Below are positions 44,601 to 55,838 of a stretch of 64,000 nucleotides of DNA, in pieces (the first letter of the stretch is position 1; the number at the start of each line of letters is the position of its first letter). A program made the translations under genes and the position numbers. The notes beneath the pieces were generated by a model, which did not search any database, was not told the DNA's origin, and saw only the letters and a program-made list of their open reading frames with translations. Source of the DNA: Larus michahellis. Taxonomy: Eukaryota > Chordata > Aves > Charadriiformes > Laridae. The stretch spans positions 9,667,711 through 9,731,710 of the forward strand of contig NC_133910.1 of NCBI RefSeq assembly GCF_964199755.1. The letters are read 5' to 3'.

Positions 44601-45639
44601 TTTAGGACTATCTTCCTTTTCAGATAACTCACCTGTGCGGCTTTTTAAGCTGAAGTGTAAAAAAGGTTAATAAATGACCTAATTATGTCAGCATTTCTAT
44701 CCCACAGTCCTCATGCTCTGAGATCTTTCACTGATCTCGATAGGAATTTGGCCTGAACAAGAATGGCAAATTTTCAGCTGAGAAAGCTGAATAATTGTCG
44801 TGCTTTTAAAACGAAAACATTGTTACCAAAGAGTCTGGCCTACTAAATCATCTTCAGTGCAGTGAAAAGGGCAAAGAACATGAATCTTGGCACCTGTCTT
44901 GCTGTTTGTTTGGAATAAACTTTTAGCAATTTTGATTCAATGGGAATGACAGATTAGTTTTAGAGAGCTAGCCACATACAACCTAACATTCGACTGAAAT
45001 GAACTGATTGTAACAGGTTTGAAAAAGAACCACCATATGCATCTTATGTACCACTCAAAATCTATAAAACTCCTGGGCAAACAGCATAGTGTAGAATCAT
45101 TCTTACACATATTTAAACTTTGCTGAGGTATTTCTTTAATTACAGAAAAGCATCTTTAAAAACAACAGGAAAAAAACTCAAAATATGAGTTATATTCTGC
45201 ACAGATATTCGGGGGAGAAGGAATTCAATTGTATTGAAAGCTCCAGAATCATTAAAGGAATAACCACTTTTATTAGTATCGATAATATCATAGTCTTCCT
45301 TGGCTTTTTATTCCTTCAAAGCATTACAAAAAATGTAAGGCTGTGACTTTATAAAACATAATTTTGCCTCAACTTTGCCCACCAGCGTTGTAAAATAACC
45401 TGAAGTACTTTGTCTTTTTCCTAGGGAAAATATCACCCGGTGCCCATCTCTGTAGCAGACCGATTGTGGCCACACGGCTGTCGGATACCCTGCTTGCCTC
45501 CTCCGTGAAACGGGACAAGCAAGACTGTTTTCATAAATGCTAGCTGAAGTCAAGTTTCCTTCACACAGCAAAATTAAGTATAGTTTTTCTGTTTGAATTT
45601 TAACAATATCTGATAACTTCTACCTGCAACTAACAGTTA
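41601..45639. other. AT-rich, ORF-poor region downstream of LHX2
   Basis: About 4 kb of strongly AT-rich sequence with almost no ORF above 90 codons, rich in TAAT/ATTA words (e.g. 41766-41771, 42658-42664, 42828-42836). No gene or repeat family recognised. The distal end of the LHX2 transcript or downstream enhancers could lie here. Confidence 0.5.
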
Positions 45640-45645
45640 TTTATT
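45640..45645 (-). terminator. LHX2: Candidate poly(A) signal AATAAA for LHX2
   Basis: The plus strand reads TTTATT, i.e. AATAAA on the minus strand, about 720 nt after the stop. The following minus-strand sequence (GTTAGTTGCAGGTAG) is moderately G/T-rich. The competing hexamers at 45871, 45307 and 45269 cannot be excluded. Confidence 0.3.
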
Positions 45646-46363
45646 TCTCTAAAATGAAGATACCTAGACTGTTGCACAAGCTGGATTTCTCACCCATATA
45701 TACTTCAGGAACAGGAGGAATGTACACATCATATTCAGAGTTTATCCTAGGTCAGATACTGTATTTGAAGTGCAGTTTTCTAATCCTTTTAAATACAATC
45801 AGCCTATCTTGATTGTGACACTAATGTTAAATGTAACTGCAGCCATTACCAAGTAGTTTCCATAAGTGGTTTTATTACTGGTTAGATTTTACAAATTCTG
45901 GTACTCGAACAGACTTCGACCTTAAAATTCTAAAACAACAAAGCAACCAATGAAAGGCTTAGGACTATTCAAAGTAACAAACTCTTAACATTTTTGCCCT
46001 GGTCATAAATATACAGAGAGAAAAAGAGAGAAGTGGACATGGAATCCAAAGTATGTAGATAAAACAGTATATAAGGCACATGGCAGTCTTTGAAAATACA
46101 GAAGCTTTAGCCAACTTAAATTAATTGCTGTTTCCCTTGCTCAGTCCACAAAACTGTACAGTTACACAAATGTTGTGTTGCAATAGATCTTCCAAGTTAT
46201 TCTTCAGTCCATACTCCATCATACCAGAACACTACATTTCCTTCTGTTTTTTAGGAGAGATCCTAATTGTGGTTAGTCAGTTGCTCAAAGCCTCTATTAA
46301 AATACACTTGGAATTTCAACTAAGAATAATTTCTTTTTTAAAGAAATTATTAAGAAAGAGTCA
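45640..46363 (-). other. LHX2: Probable LHX2 3' untranslated region (end uncertain)
   Basis: Sequence immediately 3' of the LHX2 stop on the minus strand. It is AT-rich, with no sustained open frame. AATAAA hexamers on the minus strand occur at 45876-45871, 45645-45640, 45312-45307 and 45274-45269. The 45640 site is chosen as boundary only because a 3'UTR of about 0.7 kb suits known LHX2 mRNAs; RNA 3'-end data would settle it. Confidence 0.45.
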
Positions 46364-46651
46364 TCAGAAAAGATTTGTAAGAGTTGTCTGTGAAGGACTT
46401 CGAGATTCATGAACCTCAAGACTTCCGGGCACTGACGTCAAGACAGATGTCACAGTAGGCATGGTAGGATTAGTCAAGTCCGTTAAAGTAGTGGGAGTGC
46501 TGGATGGACTCATGGAGGCATTGGATATTTCTGAGGCAGGACCTGATGGGGTCCCTGCTTGGAGTGTTGAGTCTGAAGTCTTATCCACCCCTGTGTTTTC
46601 TTGACGTAAGAGGTTCCGTCTGAATTTGGCTCGAGCATTTTGAAACCAAAC
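46364..46651 (-). CDS. LHX2: LHX2 exon 5 (homeodomain helix 3, C-terminus and stop)
   Basis: This last coding exon begins with VWFQNARAKFRRNLLRQENT, the DNA-recognition helix with the invariant WFQN-R core, and continues GVDKTSDSTLQAGTPSGPAS into a Ser/Thr/Pro-rich C-terminal tail ending SPSQTTLTNLF. The tail resembles mammalian LHX2 with substitutions (NPTMPTVTSV, SLEVHESRSP). The acceptor is actatttcag, ending at 46652. Translation ends at TGA (46366-46364), followed immediately by a second in-frame TGA (46363-46361), a tandem stop. With exons 2-4 it gives 359 residues plus the missing exon 1 portion, close to the 406 aa of mammalian LHX2 once the lost alanine run is allowed for. Confidence 0.97.
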   Translation of the reverse strand, partial: VWFQNARAKFRRNLLRQENTGVDKTSDSTLQAGTPSGPASEISNASMSPSSTPTTLTDLTNPTMPTVTSVLTSVPGSLEVHESRSPSQTTLTNLF

Positions 46652-46756
46652 CTGAAATAGTTTAATATAACAGGGTAGCATTTAAAGAGCTGCAGTGTTT
46701 AAAAAAGCAAAAACATACTCACAAATTCACCAGCGCTTGAATTGTGGAAGATGTTT

Positions 46757-47401
46757 TTACTGGTAACATGTTAGAAAAGTAGGCCCAGTCATGGGAAGTG
46801 TCATCTGCATGCCTGCAAAGCATTCCTCTTTCCCTCTTCTGCAATCCTGTATAAACAGCCTGCCTGGGACAGGAGTGGACCAAGGATGGAGGAGGGGAGT
46901 CTCTCTCTGCAGGCTACGCATAAAGATGCTTAGATATTTGGCAGCCTGCATGAATCCTCGATTGCCCTCAATCCCAGAAGTATTTTTCTGGATGAGGCAG
47001 ACATCAAGCATCTGACGAACATAAAATAACGAGTTTCGGCACCCTCGTATCTCAAGTCCATCTCCCACTGTAAGCAGCAGGTGACACAGCCCACAGCACC
47101 CTGCCTTTCTGCGGGCCCCGAGAGCTCTCCCGGCAACTTTCCCATGTCCCAGCGTCAGCAGTGCTCTCGCCTTTCTAAAAGGAACGTCCCTCTTTCTTAC
47201 TCTTCTCTTACTCTTCTTTCTCAAACGCTTCAGCTCCCTTCGCCTATGCCAGTCTCCTTTTTCAACTGATTTCAGTACTGGAATGATGTCAGGAAAAGAG
47301 GCCTGAATGGTATTAATGACCCGCATTGCATTAAAAACTCTCATTCCAGTAGAAATTATATTCAGATACAGAAATTTTTCCAAGATTGCTACTTCTTGCA
47401 T
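46757..47401 (-). other. Unassigned 214-codon ORF in LHX2 intron 4
   Basis: An open frame on the LHX2 strand between exons 4 and 5, ending about 100 nt before exon 5. The product would be a basic protein with a cluster KRLRKKSKRRVRKR near residues 58-71, produced by a purine-rich tract at about 47170-47230. It matches no family I recognise and does not run into exon 5. Possibly chance; could matter as an alternative terminal or retained-intron exon. Confidence 0.2.
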
Positions 47402-47639
47402 TATTTGATTATTATCTATGAGTGAAGGACAAAAGCTACGACGACTTCTTTGTCAGTTAAATTTCAGTGTTTAGGTCCAAGTTAATAATGCTCTCCACTG
47501 TCTGCAGGATTTGTTTAAAGATAAAATATTTTTCTGACCTATTTGAAAACACATAAAATAAAATGTGTTTGTGAAACTTGCATGAAACCGAGGTACAGCA
47601 TATTACTTTGACTAAATTTGAAAATGTCGTTCAACCTGA

Positions 47640-47681
47640 TATCTGTTGATACCAAATATCTGCTGATGTCTGTTGATACCA
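47640..47681 (+). repeat. Short tandem repeat (TCTGTTGATACCA)
   Basis: TCTGTTGATACCA occurs at 47642-47654 and again at 47669-47681, with a partial copy (ATCTGCTGAT) between them. It lies in LHX2 intron 4, upstream of exon 5 in gene direction. Confidence 0.8.
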
Positions 47682-50600
47682 GCTAATTTTACTGCTGCAA
47701 ACGTGCTGAAATTTCACCGTGCTTATTTATCAGACGGCCTTCTGTCATTGTTACATTCTTTACAATGGACTCAATGCTGATCCTACTGTCCTCACGTTGA
47801 CCTGCTGTAAGGAATAGGACTGAGTCTTTCCATTCCAGATGCAATGAGCCTCATCATCCCTGTATCTGTCGGAGAAAGGAGCTGAGTGAGTGAAAGGCTC
47901 TGCAGAGCCGTACAGTATCTCCATGGCATTTCTCCTCTGTGGCCTGTACAGGGAAATGGAGTGTGTGCAGCTCACGAGGCCGCAGCAGCCTGTACAGAAA
48001 TTCTGACCTCTGCCTCTGAAACAGCATGGCCCCTGCCATAGGATCCGCTTTAAGCCAGACCACTAACAGAGGAGCGGTACGTAAATACCAGCAGTCCCGT
48101 AGGGCGCTCTCTTTGCACTCTCAGCTGCCAGCTGCAGTTAGAACTGATGAACAGGTCTCATCTCTTTTTCCTCTGACTGGTTTTCTTCTCATCTATGGAT
48201 GGTCCAGCCCCAAATTCCCCCTGTTGAGCACTCTTATTTTTTCTCTGGAAAGCTTTCTCCCCCAGCCAAGGGTCTTTAAGGTGCACTCCCGCTCGCTCAC
48301 TCTCTCCAGGGAATGCCACAACGAAATAATCCTCAGGCACAAATTCTAGCAGTAGCCACAGGAGCTGCAATCGTGGGCCGTGCATAAATCACATCCCTAC
48401 AGATCCTTGTTTCTGAAAGCTCAGTATTTTAAAACAGTTTATGTTGGCATTCCCTTTGTTAAAATACTTAGTGTAAAGGCTGTTTATCAATTTCATTTAA
48501 AACAAGAGAACAAAAATCTTCTCCTAAACTAGCAGTGGTAAAAATACACACATGATTTTATAACATGGTCCATCAAAGTGGCAAACCTGTTAAAGGACAG
48601 CGATGTGGTCAAAACCAGGCAAAATCAAATTTGTTGGTTTTGCCTGACACACTCACAACCCATGTCCTCTCCTGTGACTGCTCATTCGGAGCCACGCAAG
48701 AAGGGAGGCAGAGATGTGTGTGTGCGTGGTTCTGAGCAAGGCAAGGAGCCCCCTGTGCAGGGGATGCATGTGGAGCAAATCAGTTTGTTCTGGTCATTCA
48801 AGTTGCAAATTCTCAATCACCAACTAGTTAGGAATAGCAAAAAACAGCATTTTGAACATTTATGGGATTTTTTACCTTTCAGTAAGAGATAATCTATATT
48901 TGTCCCACAAAGTAATTTGGTTTTGATTTTTTTAATATACCTTCTAGCAATTGTAAAAATGATAATACATATGAAGGTGAAAGGGATGTTTAGAAACTGC
49001 CACTGTTGATATGTATGTGTACCATGGCTACGTAATAATTAAAACAGAACAGACAAAACTACTAGTCCAGTTGCATGTACACATACTCCTGCATAATTTC
49101 ACACTTATGTTCATTAAAAATATACATATTTATACATGCAGTAGCCGCAAGTATGAGTACCATTTCCATTCCTATTCACAAATCTATTTTGTTGCTTAAA
49201 GTGTGTAAAACTGTAGGAGGCACCGTAAATATTTTGTTCATTTACATTGTTCCTAAAAGTCCAACTGCTCCTTAACCTTAGTAGGGCGAGAGACTCTACA
49301 GTTTTGCTTCTGTTTGTGATTCGAAACATGGAGTACGTAAAGAAAAGTGAGCAAGATTATTGGTGTTTATATATTCCCCTTTATCTGCCATTAAATATGA
49401 AAACCTGTGCTCAAATGCCCTTACTGATGGCCATTCATGCTACTTTCAGGAGCCGCACATATAAGATGGTTCATTCTCTCTTTAATAGTTGTAATTCATG
49501 TTAAACATAGAAAAAATTCCATAATCTAGTAAGTATTATTCAAAAATAGAGATAATATGACTACTTTCGCTTTCTTCCTCACTGAGATATTGTCAAGGTT
49601 AATCAACTAGTGGTTATAAAGCTCTTTAAAATTGTCCAATAATAAATATTCATGTTATTACTGAAAAGGCATCTAAATATTTGTTAACTGAAATTCTGAA
49701 AATACCTTGTCTTATAATAGAAAGGGATAACATAACTATCACAATAGTGGTATTCTGCTATGCACTTAAGATATGAAGGTATTCAGCAAAGACTTCATGT
49801 TGAAGAGCAGGGAAAAAATTAAAACTATTCTTTTCTGAGTTGTAGGAACATAGGCGCGCTTCTCTACCACCCCATGTTGTTACTTATAGCTGTGCAAAGT
49901 AGCGTGTAAGAGCTGGCAATGGAGGGTTGCCCAGGCATGATGGCAGTAGCGCTGCATGCTCGCATTGGCAATTCAGGCCCTGCACCTGTAGCGATATTAC
50001 AGTAAAGAAATAATATCCCAAACATACATAACTGAAAGAATTGTTCCAGAAGGACTTGTCTCACATCAATTACACAATTAGGAGTCTGGTCTCCAGTACT
50101 GAGGAATAAACTAAGTCACTGGGAAGTATTTAGTGTTTTTCTGTACAACTGTATCATTGTAAGGCTGAGCTATGTCAAATCAAAGGGGAAAATATGGACC
50201 ATGACTCCCACTGAAAAATAAAAGCAGCTGCGAGACCCACCACTGATGCTCCCACATTCTGGTTAGCTGGGTTGGATGCCTGTAGCTGGACAACTCAACA
50301 GCTAGGCAGAAAAATATTTACTGCAGTTAAAATATTATACTATCTCTTCAGTGATAGGAATAAAATAACATCTCCATATGACTGGGTTGTACTGGAAATA
50401 AATACACTAAGTCTGTAAAGGATTCAGATACTGCAGTGCATGAGATCATCTAATCACCTTAGGTAACTTTATTTCCTTGTTTGTAACACCTCCGTTGTTG
50501 CGACTGTTATATATTAGTTGTATGAATAACTTGTGCTAGAAAACAATTTTTAAACACAATTTTGCTCATGCACACAGCTACCTGGAGACGTTTAGGTTTA

Positions 50601-52499
50601 CTGAATTTTACTAACTAGTAAGTGAAGAAACAAAAATATAAAGGATGTTTCACAACAAAGCAAACTGTATACACTCATTGCACACACGTTACTCTGTTAT
50701 GTCTAGTAAACACATAGTTAAAGGGGGACTAGGGGTATTTTACGAACGGAGGCTCGGTAAAGCGTCTGCAAATCTTCACCGAAAGGTAGCACAGGGTACC
50801 CATGCATGACTGTGAAAATTTTCATGCTTGTTGACTACTGGAAACACAATTAGCGAAGTCGAAATGCCTGCAGTAACCTTTGTAGGGTTTTCATAGCAAC
50901 TTTACTGGGGAGTGATTCAAGAACGAGTAAGCCGTGTACAAGACACACACTGAAAAATAATGCTTTATGTTCCTGAACTGCTTTTGCCACAGATAATCAT
51001 ATTCCGGACTCCTGGGGAGAGAAGAGCTACATACCTAGAGCTAGCAAACCATGCCTTCTTAGGGCTGTCTACTTCCACCTTCCCTTTCTAAACTCACAAA
51101 AAGAAAGATCAATTCCCAAAAGAGGAATATTTATCCCAGTTAGTTAGCTCACAATTAGCCGGTCACTTTAATTATGAATGATAGCTTACAATAAAGGGCT
51201 TGTGTTCCCCAGCTGCAGCACAAGAAGTATACGAATTAAATTGCAAATATAAAGCTAAATTTGAATGAAAAGAAATAAAAATAACGGTTAAAAATATAAA
51301 TCGGTTTACTGTGATTCTAATGTGGCTACTTACGGAAAATAGTCTGCATTACAAAGCCACTGAAGGAAATGTAATTTAGGAAGCAGTATGTTACATTTCC
51401 ATGCCATTCCACTTCTGGACATGTGTAGCTGATGACTAATTATACATAAAGCAAAGAGAGAAGTCAGGTCTACCAAATCCAATATCACAGGTCATTAAAA
51501 ACATGGTCAAATTCTCTGCTCATCTGCAAACAAAGCACCCTCATTAGACGTTATGTGGGACTGTCTATATAGAAAGGGCACTATAGCTGTTTCCTAAATC
51601 ACTAGGAACTCTACTGCGTGTGTTTAGGAAGTACACTGGTTTCAGAACAAGAGAATCTGCTTCTCCTCATCTGCCGCCTTGTATTTCCTATTAAAATATA
51701 TTCTGTTGACGATATATGATGAGCCACAGTCCTGCATCAGCTGAACTGTGATCTGAACATACAGAAAATACAACAGCTTACAAACGCGCCTAATAACAAC
51801 ATAGGGATTGCAGAAGATTTCTTCCTACTGGCAAGCGTGCACGTACATCTGGGAGTCCATGCGCCTTCGGTATGTAAGACAGAGTAATACTAATGATGCT
51901 TGTTTAGATCAATAGTGTCAGTGAATTACTTCGTGTTCGATAGATGACACAGATGGAATGCCAACCTTTCTGGCTCAAAAGAATTAACAAGTGACACTAT
52001 CTCAGTAACCAACATCACGAAGAGTTTTCCCCATCAAAGAGCAACCCTGAAACTCATATAGGTGAACTTCAGTGTTTGAAAAATTGCCTCTCACCGGTTG
52101 GAGATAAGCCAATTAGGCACAAAGGTTCTACATTTAAAAAAAAAAGAAAGTTTGTTTTTTCATGGCCTAAATTAATTTTCAAACAAAAAGTCCCAGAGTA
52201 TGGAGTAGAGAGTGCTCATAACAGACAGGAAAACTCAAGGGACACTAGACAAAGTATCAGCCCGAGCCATTTTCTTGAATTGCCTCCAACAGCATCATCC
52301 TCTGGGTGCAATCCTCACCACCGACTATTAACTTCCACCACTCTTCAGCTAAAGGAGCCCAGACATAAAGGAGTATTTAACTGTGAAAGTAAAAGAAGTG
52401 AAACACCAATTACCAAAATGATGAAAAAAAGTTTAATGGAATTGTAAGGGACTGACACAAAAAGGCGGAACTACTAAGCACCTTAAAACTGCAAGATGT

Positions 52500-52750
52500 G
52501 ATATGTTTAAGATGGAAACACCAGCAATGAAGAAATTGAAAGAGGAACTGAAGTGTAACGGAGACGTGGAGCCCAGTTTTGGAGACAAGGAAATACATTC
52601 CGAAAAGGAAGAAACAGAGACAACAACTTGGAAAAAAGATGGAAGGAAAGACCCATTAGATGAAAAGAGAAGAGAAAGATGGAAGGCAAAGTTGGTGTGG
52701 AATCAGGAGAGAGAACAGAAAGATGATCAAGAGAAAGACACTTCCTAGAC
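52500..52750 (+). other. Purine-rich stretch with charged ORF (intron 4, antisense)
   Basis: A plus-strand A/G-rich tract, strongest from 52590 to 52745, on the strand opposite LHX2. It translates to an 81-residue Lys/Glu/Asp-rich peptide (EKEETETTTWKKDGRKD). The charge follows from base composition. On the LHX2 sense strand it is a long pyrimidine-rich tract. No family recognised. Confidence 0.4.
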
Positions 52751-54017
52751 ACTGATCTCATTTCTTAATACACTATGTGAAATTTCTCAGATAATTCAGG
52801 TGTGAGTGCACTGTAATGGACAGAATAGATATTACTGAAGTGTAAACTCTGAGGGTAAAATAACGGCGAAGTGTCAAAATAAGAATAGACAAATGCAGTA
52901 AATTATTTCGCCCATGTGCATGGATGAAGGAGAGCTGCTAGGAGAGACATTACATCAAGTGTTAGGATGTGCAATAGTTATATTGGAGGAATTTGTTCCA
53001 CCACTGCAAATCAGCCTCGTAAAAACAAAAAAATCCAGCTATGGAGGACATAGCCAAGAGAAGTAATTACATATGGTTTTTCATTAGTAGTTTTTACTGG
53101 GAAGCCTTTATTCCTCCTTCTGTTAGGTATTAACACTGTAAGGTCCAAAATCTCTCTGGTGAATTCAGTTTTTCTCAATATTTTTTGTCTGCCGCCCTCC
53201 ACTTGCCTATGAATTTGCGAGAGCTGCCCACAATGTGTTCCCAAGAGTCTCCCTCTAGCCCTACCTGTCTCTATGAAGGCCACAAAGCATTTTTCTACAA
53301 TTAAGACCCATTTTAAAATTTCAGCAATAGATCCTTGAATGCCAGGATCTTATTTGGATAAGTGCCCGTTAAAATGGACTTCTTGAATCAGAACTGTGAA
53401 TTAAAATGGAGCTGAATCAACTAATAGTCTCACCTTTGCTTCCCATTATAGTGTATGGGAAATGGAGTATATATCCTTGAAGCAAGCAAAATCCAGCTTT
53501 CAGAGAAAAAGAACTTTTAAAATGCAGTTTCCTTTCATTCTAAGTTACTAAACTATGAATAAAAATATCTTTGAAAAATTTAATTTATGTCCACTTCAAT
53601 TATGAAAGAAATCCTCCTTGTTCTGATAAAATAAATCCAGACTGCTGATTAATTTCTTATAAATGTAAACATTCATAGTCATTTGTAAATTAAGAGCTCT
53701 CTATTTACACTGAACACACTAACTAAAATAATCCACTTTTTCTTACAGCAGGTTGGAAGCTAAAACATGCAGCAGAATTAACTAACTACAGGAAAACAAG
53801 CAGGGCCCCAAACCTTCAGAACTGTCGTTAAAAATTAGAACCCAAGTGATGTACTTTTGGGAAACTGAAAAGAAATAACTTTTCTCATACTTTCTAGGAC
53901 TTAACTGAAGTCTCACAGAAGGTATGAAATGTTAAGAAAAGAAGATCAGCAAAATCTACGTCATTTCAAATATAAAATTGATATTTTATTTACTTTTCAA
54001 GACAAAAGACTTCTTAC

Positions 54018-54223
54018 CTGAAGAACTCTTTTGGTCAGGCCAGTTTTCTGAGCTAGCTGTTTCAAGTCCTTGGCATCAGGATTGTGGTTAATAGCAAAGT
54101 ATGACTTCATTGTCCGCAACTGGTGGTGTTTGAATGATGTCCTCATACGCTTTGTTTTTTGATTGCTGGGGTATTGCTGGTCTCTATCCAGGTGGTCGCC
54201 ATCATTTTCATTGCAACTTAAAG
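54018..54223 (-). CDS. LHX2: LHX2 exon 4 (homeodomain helices 1 and 2)
   Basis: This 206-nt exon starts in mid-codon (G|CT, Ala) and reads ALSCNENDGDHLDRDQQYPS, then NQKTKRMRTSFKHHQLRTMK, then SYFAINHNPDAKDLKQLAQK, ending TGLTKRVLQ. It covers the acidic linker and homeodomain up to the end of helix 2/turn; the intron falls just before the VWFQNAR recognition helix, the classic split of LHX2/LHX9 homeodomains. The acceptor is ccttaag and the donor CAG|gtaaga. DGDHLDRDQQYPSN differs from mammalian LHX2 (DAEHLDRDQPYPSS); the homeodomain portion looks unchanged. The homeodomain binds TAATTA-like sites. The exon ends in phase 0. Confidence 0.97.
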
Positions 54224-54931
54224 CTTAAGGCAACAAGAGGAAAAGGCGTGTAAATCTATTGCTCCGTGACCAACATTGTTTGCAGTTCATCTGAGTGCAG
54301 CAATTAAAATAACATACCATGGCACGTATTGTACGAGTACAAATCCTACTTGCCTTCCCCTCCATTTCTGCATCTTCTATTTTTCCCTTACAATAACCAG
54401 CCTGCAAGGACCCTCACCTGCCTCTTTATGGCTTTTAAAATGTCAGGCCTGTTTCCTTTTTTCTTGCCTCCATCTCCACAGCCTCTCCTCCACTTTCTGC
54501 TTGTAGGACAGTAGCTGTCCTCAACTCTGTAAAGTGTTTTAATGTACTTTGTATCACTATAAATTGCATTGTAACGTACAAAGAAAGCGGTACAATACAG
54601 TCCACTTAAATCTCGATGGAACAGACCAGTTAAAATTATAATTATTTCCTCCATCAAACTAAACCCTGTAGAGTACAAGAGAGACCATTAAATGAAACAC
54701 TATAAAAGAAATAAAGTTTGTGGGTACCAGACAGCAAATTATGACTATAATTTGAGCAGCTAAAGAAATAAAGCTGTTAATGCAATGTATCACTGGCATG
54801 CCAAAACAAAAAATATCTTTTTAATTATGTATATGTTTATGTTTCCTTTTTTAAAGAAGTATTTGCGAATACTGTTTTCAGTGATCAATTGTTATACCCT
54901 TTTGAAATCACGGAATGACACTGATTGATAC

Positions 54932-54939
54932 ATTTGCAT
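54932..54939 (+). promoter_or_regulatory. POU octamer ATTTGCAT in intron 3
   Basis: A perfect octamer about 700 bp upstream (gene direction) of exon 4, in AT-rich sequence (GATACATTTGCATAAATC). Function is inferred from motif only. Confidence 0.3.
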
Positions 54940-55785
54940 AAATCAAACATAAAGCTTGTAAAAGAGGTCTATGAGCAAGGAACATTATAATAACTATCAA
55001 GTAGTATTAAATGTTGAATGCCAAGCAAAATAATCTCATAGACCAAAAGTAGTTTTTAATTTATTTGTGCATACAGTACACTATAGAAAAACTCTTAGAA
55101 AAAACGTTAAGGACCGAGCTTAAATCCACAAAAAATCAGAGGTATAACTGAAAATTAGTTCTGACAAACTGTCATTAATTTACTTTTTCTGTTCCAATAT
55201 CTCAATTCCCTTTTAGCTTCCTATAAGTTTTATGTTAAAAGTAATGAAAAATCACTACTATCTCTGTTCTACGTGGCATGCAAAAAATGAGGGGAAAAAA
55301 AAGGATTTTAAAATGTGAATTATTGGTGAATTTCTTAACACATAAACAGATTTGTTTCAATTGTCCATTATTGCTGGTTCATTACAATTGAGTACATCTC
55401 ATAGACATGAATATCTCTGTAGTCTTACTTTAAATTCGTACTATCCATGACGGGCTTTCAGCCCGATTGAAAACACAAATTCTGAAAGGCATGCGTTAAA
55501 AACAGTTTAAAAAAATATAAATAAAATGCACATAGACATAAGTAAAAATGCATCCAGATTCTATAAACAGCAGTTTTGCAGCACATACAGTAGCTGCTTT
55601 GCAAACTTTCCTTTTCAAAAACTTCCAAAAAGATATGGCACAACGTTGAGCAAGGCCTGCAAAAATTCAGCTGTAAGACAAAAAGCATGTGTTTAATAGA
55701 CACATAGAAAGTGTCCGAAGCCTCAAACTTTTCTGTGTGTTTCTGTACTCCTATAATTTAAAAAACAGCTAAGAAAAATTGTATT

Positions 55786-55838
55786 GTATATATAAATGTG
55801 TATTTATGTGTGCGTGTGTGCATGCATGTACGTACATT
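55786..55838 (+). repeat. TG/TA-rich imperfect microsatellite
   Basis: Degenerate alternation of TATATA, TGTG, CGTGTGTG and GCATGCATGTACGTAC in intron 3: alternating purine-pyrimidine sequence, potentially Z-forming and length-variable. Confidence 0.7.

Larger units (their letters stand above)
46652..54017 (-). other. LHX2: LHX2 intron 4
   Basis: A 7.4-kb AT-rich intron that splits the homeodomain between helices 2 and 3, donor gtaaga and acceptor atttcag. It contains an unassigned 214-codon minus-strand ORF (46757-47401), a short tandem repeat at 47640, and a purine-rich plus-strand stretch at 52500-52750. No additional LHX2 exon is recognised. Confidence 0.9.

Noticed and set aside
1..45639. 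Coding exons of NEK6 or another neighbour
   Set aside because: Synteny suggests NEK6 in this direction, but no peptide with kinase motifs was seen in any frame; non-coding first exons cannot be judged by eye.
46652..46681. Alternative start at 46681 giving a 105-residue protein from exon 5
   Set aside because: The ATG lies in intron 4 just upstream of the acceptor; without evidence of a transcript starting there it is taken as chance.
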